From assembly GCA_947482665.1 (NCBI GenBank), contig CANKJK010000004.1:186001-250000 (forward strand): DNA of 64,000 bases. The letters run 5' to 3'. Of this stretch, positions 61,175 to 64,000 are shown one piece after another. This DNA is from Acidobacteriota bacterium. Lineage in GTDB: Bacteria; Acidobacteriota; Vicinamibacteria; Vicinamibacterales; UBA2999. The translations under genes and the position numbers were made by a program. Under the pieces are notes generated by a model that made no database searches, was not told where the DNA came from, and saw only the letters and a list, made by a program, of their open reading frames with translations. Positions within the stretch are counted from its first letter, which is position 1. Every line of letters starts with the position of its first letter.

Positions 61175-62046
61175 TTGAAGGCCTCCGGATGGAGTGCGCG
61201 GGCGATGGCCTCGGCCGCGTCGGCGATACGCGGCCCCGGCACCACGAACTGATCGCCGTAGAGAGCGAGGATCCGCTTGTTGCGCACGGCAGGAACAGAC
61301 GCCACCGTCTGCCAGACGGCCAGTTCCTTCTCGGCCCGGAGGCGGTCCCCAGGCTCCGACGCGCCGTAGTGGAGATCGAGAATCGCTTCAGGCGCGCGCG
61401 AAAGGAGCATCTCGTTTGAGACGGTCACCGCCTCGCGCTTCACATCGCCAAAGGCGTTGGCGCCACCGGCGATCTCCAGCACCTCGTGGAGGAAGCCGAT
61501 GCCGCCGCTGGCGTTGAGATTGCGCAGCGTCAGCGGTTCGCGGCCCATCACCAGCAGCGTCTTCGGTTTGGGAAGGGCCGCCGTCCTGGCCCGCAGCGCG
61601 TCGAGGCGACCACGGAGAGACGCCGAGAGTGTCGCCGCCTCGGTGGCATGTCCGGTGACCCGGCCCAGCTCTTCGAGCGAGGTGAAGATGCCCGCGAGGC
61701 CCGCGTGCCGGTAGCTGAAGACATGGATGCCGGCCCGCTGCAGCTGCACCTGCAGGTCCGCCTGCGAGCCATACGAGATGACCAAGCCCGGCCTGGCCGA
61801 GAGGATAGCTTCGGTGTTCGGGTCGAGCAAGGCGCCCATCTTCGGGAGCCGCGCCACCTCCGGCGGATGCTTGTCGTAACTGCTGACGCCGATGACCTGC
61901 GGCCCCGCGCCAATAGCGAAGAGCATCTCGGTGACGGCCGGGACGAGCGAAATGATCGTGGGCCGCGCGGGCGCCTGGGCAAAGGCGGGCGCGCACAGGC
62001 CGAGGGCGAGGAGCGCGAGGGCGAGTGCGGCTCGAAACCTGCTCAT
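61171..62046 (-). CDS. btuF: cobalamin ABC transporter binding protein BtuF
   Basis: A 291-residue periplasmic binding protein: signal peptide (FRAALALALLALGLCAPAFAQ), then RPTIISLVPAVTEMLFAIGAGPQVIGVSSYDKHPPEVARLPKMGALLDPNTEAILSARPGLVI, the BtuF start, and a conserved Glu pair region for docking to BtuC. ATG 62046 overlaps the permease stop as ATGA; the track frame from 63078 passes through the permease and is rejected. It captures B12 or a similar cobamide released by the outer-membrane receptor. Confidence 0.9.
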   Translation of the reverse strand: MSRFRAALALALLALGLCAPAFAQAPARPTIISLVPAVTEMLFAIGAGPQVIGVSSYDKHPPEVARLPKMGALLDPNTEAILSARPGLVISYGSQADLQVQLQRAGIHVFSYRHAGLAGIFTSLEELGRVTGHATEAATLSASLRGRLDALRARTAALPKPKTLLVMGREPLTLRNLNASGGIGFLHEVLEIAGGANAFGDVKREAVTVSNEMLLSRAPEAILDLHYGASEPGDRLRAEKELAVWQTVASVPAVRNKRILALYGDQFVVPGPRIADAAEAIARALHPEAFK

Positions 62047-63053
62047 CGCCGGCGCACCAGGAGCCAGAGGAAGAACGGACCACCGATGACGGCCGTGACG
62101 ATGCCCACGGGCAGCTCGACGGGGCTGATGATCGTGCGGGCGATCAGGTCGCAGATGATGAGGAACGCGGCGCCGAAGAGCGCGGCGGCAGGCAGCACGA
62201 GGCGGTGGTCGACGCCGACGACGAGGCGCACCAGGTGCGGCACGATGATACCGATGAAGGCCACCGGGCCCGCCAGCGAGACGGCGGCGCTGGTGGCCAG
62301 CGAGGAGCTGACGAAGGCCAGGCGCTGCGCCCGCGCCACGTCGACCCCGCGGGCCGCGGCGGCATCCGGCCCGAGGCTCAGCAGATTCAGTGCGCCCGGT
62401 AGCGTGGCAAAGATGGCGAAGGCGACGAGCACGAGCGGCAGCGCCGCGGCGATAGGCGCGAAGGCGCCGACGTCCAGATCCCCGATGAGCCAGCGCACGG
62501 CGCGATACGTCTGCGTGAAGTCCGCGAGGTACTGCACGAAGAGGATCATCGCGGAGATGAAGGCGTTGAGGGCCACGCCTGCAAGCAGCAGTACCGAGGT
62601 CGAGAGGGCCCGCCGGGTGGCGCTCGCCAGCAGATAGACCACCGACATGGCCGAGAGCGCGCCCACCAGGCTTGCCAGGGGCACCGGGGCGAGTGGGCCC
62701 AGGCGCATGTCCGCGCCAAACGTGATGGCGAGGATGGCGCCGAGCGCCGCACCGGCCGAGACGCCAAGGGTTTCGGGCGCGGCGAGCGGATTCCGGAAGA
62801 GCGCCTGCAGCACCGCGCCGGCGGCCGCGAGGGCCGCGCCGACCAGCGCACCGGTCAGCACACGGGGCAAGCGCGCCACGAAGAAGATCTGCGCGTCGAC
62901 GTTGTCCGCGTAGGGAATGGTGCGGCTGAACGCGCGCGAGAGGCTGATGGGCGTGCTGCCCACCAGCGGAGCGAGCAGGCACACCGCCAGCGTCACGGCG
63001 CCGAAGCCCCCGATGGTCAACACGAGGCGTGTCCGCAGCGGCCGCGTGCTCAC
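62043..63053 (-). CDS. btuC: cobalamin/siderophore ABC transporter permease BtuC (FecCD family)
   Basis: A 336-residue permease with ten helices typical of the FecCD/BtuC family: LPRVLTGALVGAALAAAGAVLQALFRNPLAAPETLGVSAGAALGAI, the ATPase contact SLGPDAAAARGVDVARAQRLAF, and the ending GPVAFIGIIVPHLVRLVVGVDHRLVLPAAALFGAAFLIICDLIART ... LPVGIVTAVIGGPFFLWLL. Start and stop overlap neighbours by 4 bases each. B12 rather than iron is indicated by the surrounding BtuF pair and DUF71 gene. Confidence 0.92.
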   Translation of the reverse strand: MSTRPLRTRLVLTIGGFGAVTLAVCLLAPLVGSTPISLSRAFSRTIPYADNVDAQIFFVARLPRVLTGALVGAALAAAGAVLQALFRNPLAAPETLGVSAGAALGAILAITFGADMRLGPLAPVPLASLVGALSAMSVVYLLASATRRALSTSVLLLAGVALNAFISAMILFVQYLADFTQTYRAVRWLIGDLDVGAFAPIAAALPLVLVAFAIFATLPGALNLLSLGPDAAAARGVDVARAQRLAFVSSSLATSAAVSLAGPVAFIGIIVPHLVRLVVGVDHRLVLPAAALFGAAFLIICDLIARTIISPVELPVGIVTAVIGGPFFLWLLVRRR

Positions 63054-63895
63054 TCGGCGTTGGCTCCCAGTGGGACAACCATCACGTGTCCCGCTCCCGC
63101 GTGAAAGGTCACCTCCGCGCGCACGCCGTAGAGCGCCTGCACGTTGGCCGCCGTCAGCACGTCCGCCGTCGGTCCATACGCCAGCACGCGGCCCCCGCGC
63201 AGCAGCAGCAGGTGGTCGCAGAGTCCAGCCGCGAGATTCAGGTCGTGCGTGGCGAGGACCTGCGTCACCTGCCGTTCGCGGTTCAGCCGGCGCAGCAGCG
63301 TCGCGATCTCCATCTGATAGCCAAGGTCGAGCGAAGCCGTCGGCTCGTCGAGCAGCAGCACGTCGGGCGACTGCGCCAACGCGCTCGCGATGATGACGCG
63401 CTGCTTCTCACCGCCGCTCAGTGTCATGTAGGCGCGCCCGGCCAGGTGCGCCGTACCCGTGGCGGCGAGCGCCTCTTCGGCGATCGAGACGTCTGCAGGG
63501 CCTTCGAGGGTGAGCACGCCCAGGTGCGGGTGCCGCCCCATCAGCACCATGTCGAGCACGGTGAAGTCGAACGTCGGGTGCGTCTCCTGTGGCACGACCG
63601 CGATCCGGCGGGCGATGGCCCGTCGCGACATACCGGCGAGCGGCTGACTGTCGAGCGTCACCGCGCCCCGCTGCGGAGACACGGTCCCCGAGAGCAGCTT
63701 CAGGAGTGTCGTCTTGCCGGAGCCGTTGGGCCCGAGCAGGCCCACGAAGCCGCCCCCCGGGATCTCCAGGGATACGCCGTCGAGCGTGAACGCGCGTTCA
63801 CGCCCGGCAGCGTCCCGATAGCCGTAGTGGAGGTCAGCGGCTCGCAGCAAGGCGGACCCCGGCGAATGCCAGTCTGCCCGGAGCAGGAAAGCCAT
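63050..63895 (-). CDS. btuD: cobalamin/siderophore ABC transporter ATPase BtuD
   Basis: A 281-residue ATPase. Walker A GPNGSGKTTLLKLLSG, Q-loop region VVPQETHPTFDFTVLDMVLMGRHPHLG, signature LSGGEKQRVIIASALAQ, Walker B VLLLDEPTASLDLGYQ and switch ATHDLNLAAGLCDHLLLL are present. The ATG 63895 start overlaps the 3' end of the TonB receptor by about 60 bases; a TTG at 63850 (LLRAADLHYGYRD) would reduce this to 17 bases and may be the real start. The stop overlaps btuC by 4 bases. Confidence 0.9.
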   Translation of the reverse strand: MAFLLRADWHSPGSALLRAADLHYGYRDAAGRERAFTLDGVSLEIPGGGFVGLLGPNGSGKTTLLKLLSGTVSPQRGAVTLDSQPLAGMSRRAIARRIAVVPQETHPTFDFTVLDMVLMGRHPHLGVLTLEGPADVSIAEEALAATGTAHLAGRAYMTLSGGEKQRVIIASALAQSPDVLLLDEPTASLDLGYQMEIATLLRRLNRERQVTQVLATHDLNLAAGLCDHLLLLRGGRVLAYGPTADVLTAANVQALYGVRAEVTFHAGAGHVMVVPLGANAE

Positions 63896-64000
63896 AGGCG
63901 GATTCATACCGCCGGTCCCCGAGGTTTTCGAGGCGACCGAAGACCTCGACGCCGCGCGTGACCCGCACCGATGCGCCGGCATCGACGGTGCCGAAGCCGG
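63834..64000 (-). CDS. TonB-dependent receptor, 3' end (BtuB-like, truncated by window end)
   Basis: This frame is not in the ORF track because it lacks a start inside the window. On the minus strand it reads FGTVDAGASVRVTRGVEVFGRLENLGDRRYESAYGFPAPGRLAFAGVRLAASR and stops at 63834-63836. The GxxVFGRLENLxDRxYE pattern and final strand are standard for the C-terminus of TonB-dependent barrels. Lying directly upstream of btuDCF, it is the likely outer-membrane cobalamin receptor. A cobalamin riboswitch, if present, would lie beyond the window. Confidence 0.85.
   Translation of the reverse strand, partial: GFGTVDAGASVRVTRGVEVFGRLENLGDRRYESAYGFPAPGRLAFAGVRLAASR

Overview
The window is about 64 kb of GC-rich, densely coded bacterial DNA. 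No rRNA, tRNA, CRISPR array, transposase or phage gene was recognised. The gene content points to an Acidobacteriota lineage, probably Vicinamibacteria-like. It includes three DUF5916/CBM9-like outer-membrane proteins, five FG-GAP/ASPIC-UnbV (CRTAC1-type) secreted proteins, futalosine-pathway menaquinone genes, many c-type cytochromes, and an ISC system whose HscB carries a tetracysteine domain. This taxonomic call is an inference from protein families, not a phylogeny.

Left part (1-9.6 kb): the 3' end of an M1 aminopeptidase, a methyltransferase, a secreted FG-GAP protein, and then a complete housekeeping ISC operon (iscR-iscS-iscU-iscA-hscB-hscA-fdx-iscX). The ISC operon has a consensus sigma70 promoter bracketed by two IscR type-1-like operators. 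A secreted YCII protein and a VOC protein follow.

9.6-28.2 kb: an outer-membrane porin-like gene. Then a sphaeroides-haem-protein (SHP) module (SHP, dihaem DHC, cytochrome b) followed by a QseBC-type two-component system, with a CTTAAC-N5-CTTAAG box upstream. Next come a DinB-like secreted protein and modABC for molybdate. After these lies a co-directional run: YdjY protein, pentahaem cytochrome-TPR membrane protein, CRTAC1 protein, DsbA-like protein, second CRTAC1 protein, and an NqrB/RnfD-like membrane protein with a Cys-rich Sel1 tail. This run looks like an envelope redox system.

28.2-45.1 kb: a translationally coupled minus-strand operon (asparagine-synthase-like, radical SAM, FAD halogenase-like, TPR/FG-GAP/ASPIC lipoprotein). 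I regard it as the best candidate for an undescribed system. It is divergent from another CRTAC1 gene. Then follow a promoter, a pentapeptide-repeat protein coupled to a roughly 1,584-residue multidomain surface protein with three exact-period 273-bp repeats, a strong terminator, a 12-bp minisatellite, and a second NqrB/RnfD-Sel1 paralogue.

45.1-64 kb: an RRM RNA-binding protein, a FrnE-like DsbA, three DUF5916 paralogues around a haem/Vgb-propeller protein, mqnD-mqnB, a monohaem cytochrome c, a haem-binding-domain protein and an LTA-synthase-like sulfatase-fold enzyme. The window ends in a B12-uptake operon (TonB receptor 3' end, btuD, btuC, btuF, DUF71 PP-loop enzyme, signal-less BtuF-like protein) in which all four junctions from btuD onward are 4-bp ATGA overlaps.
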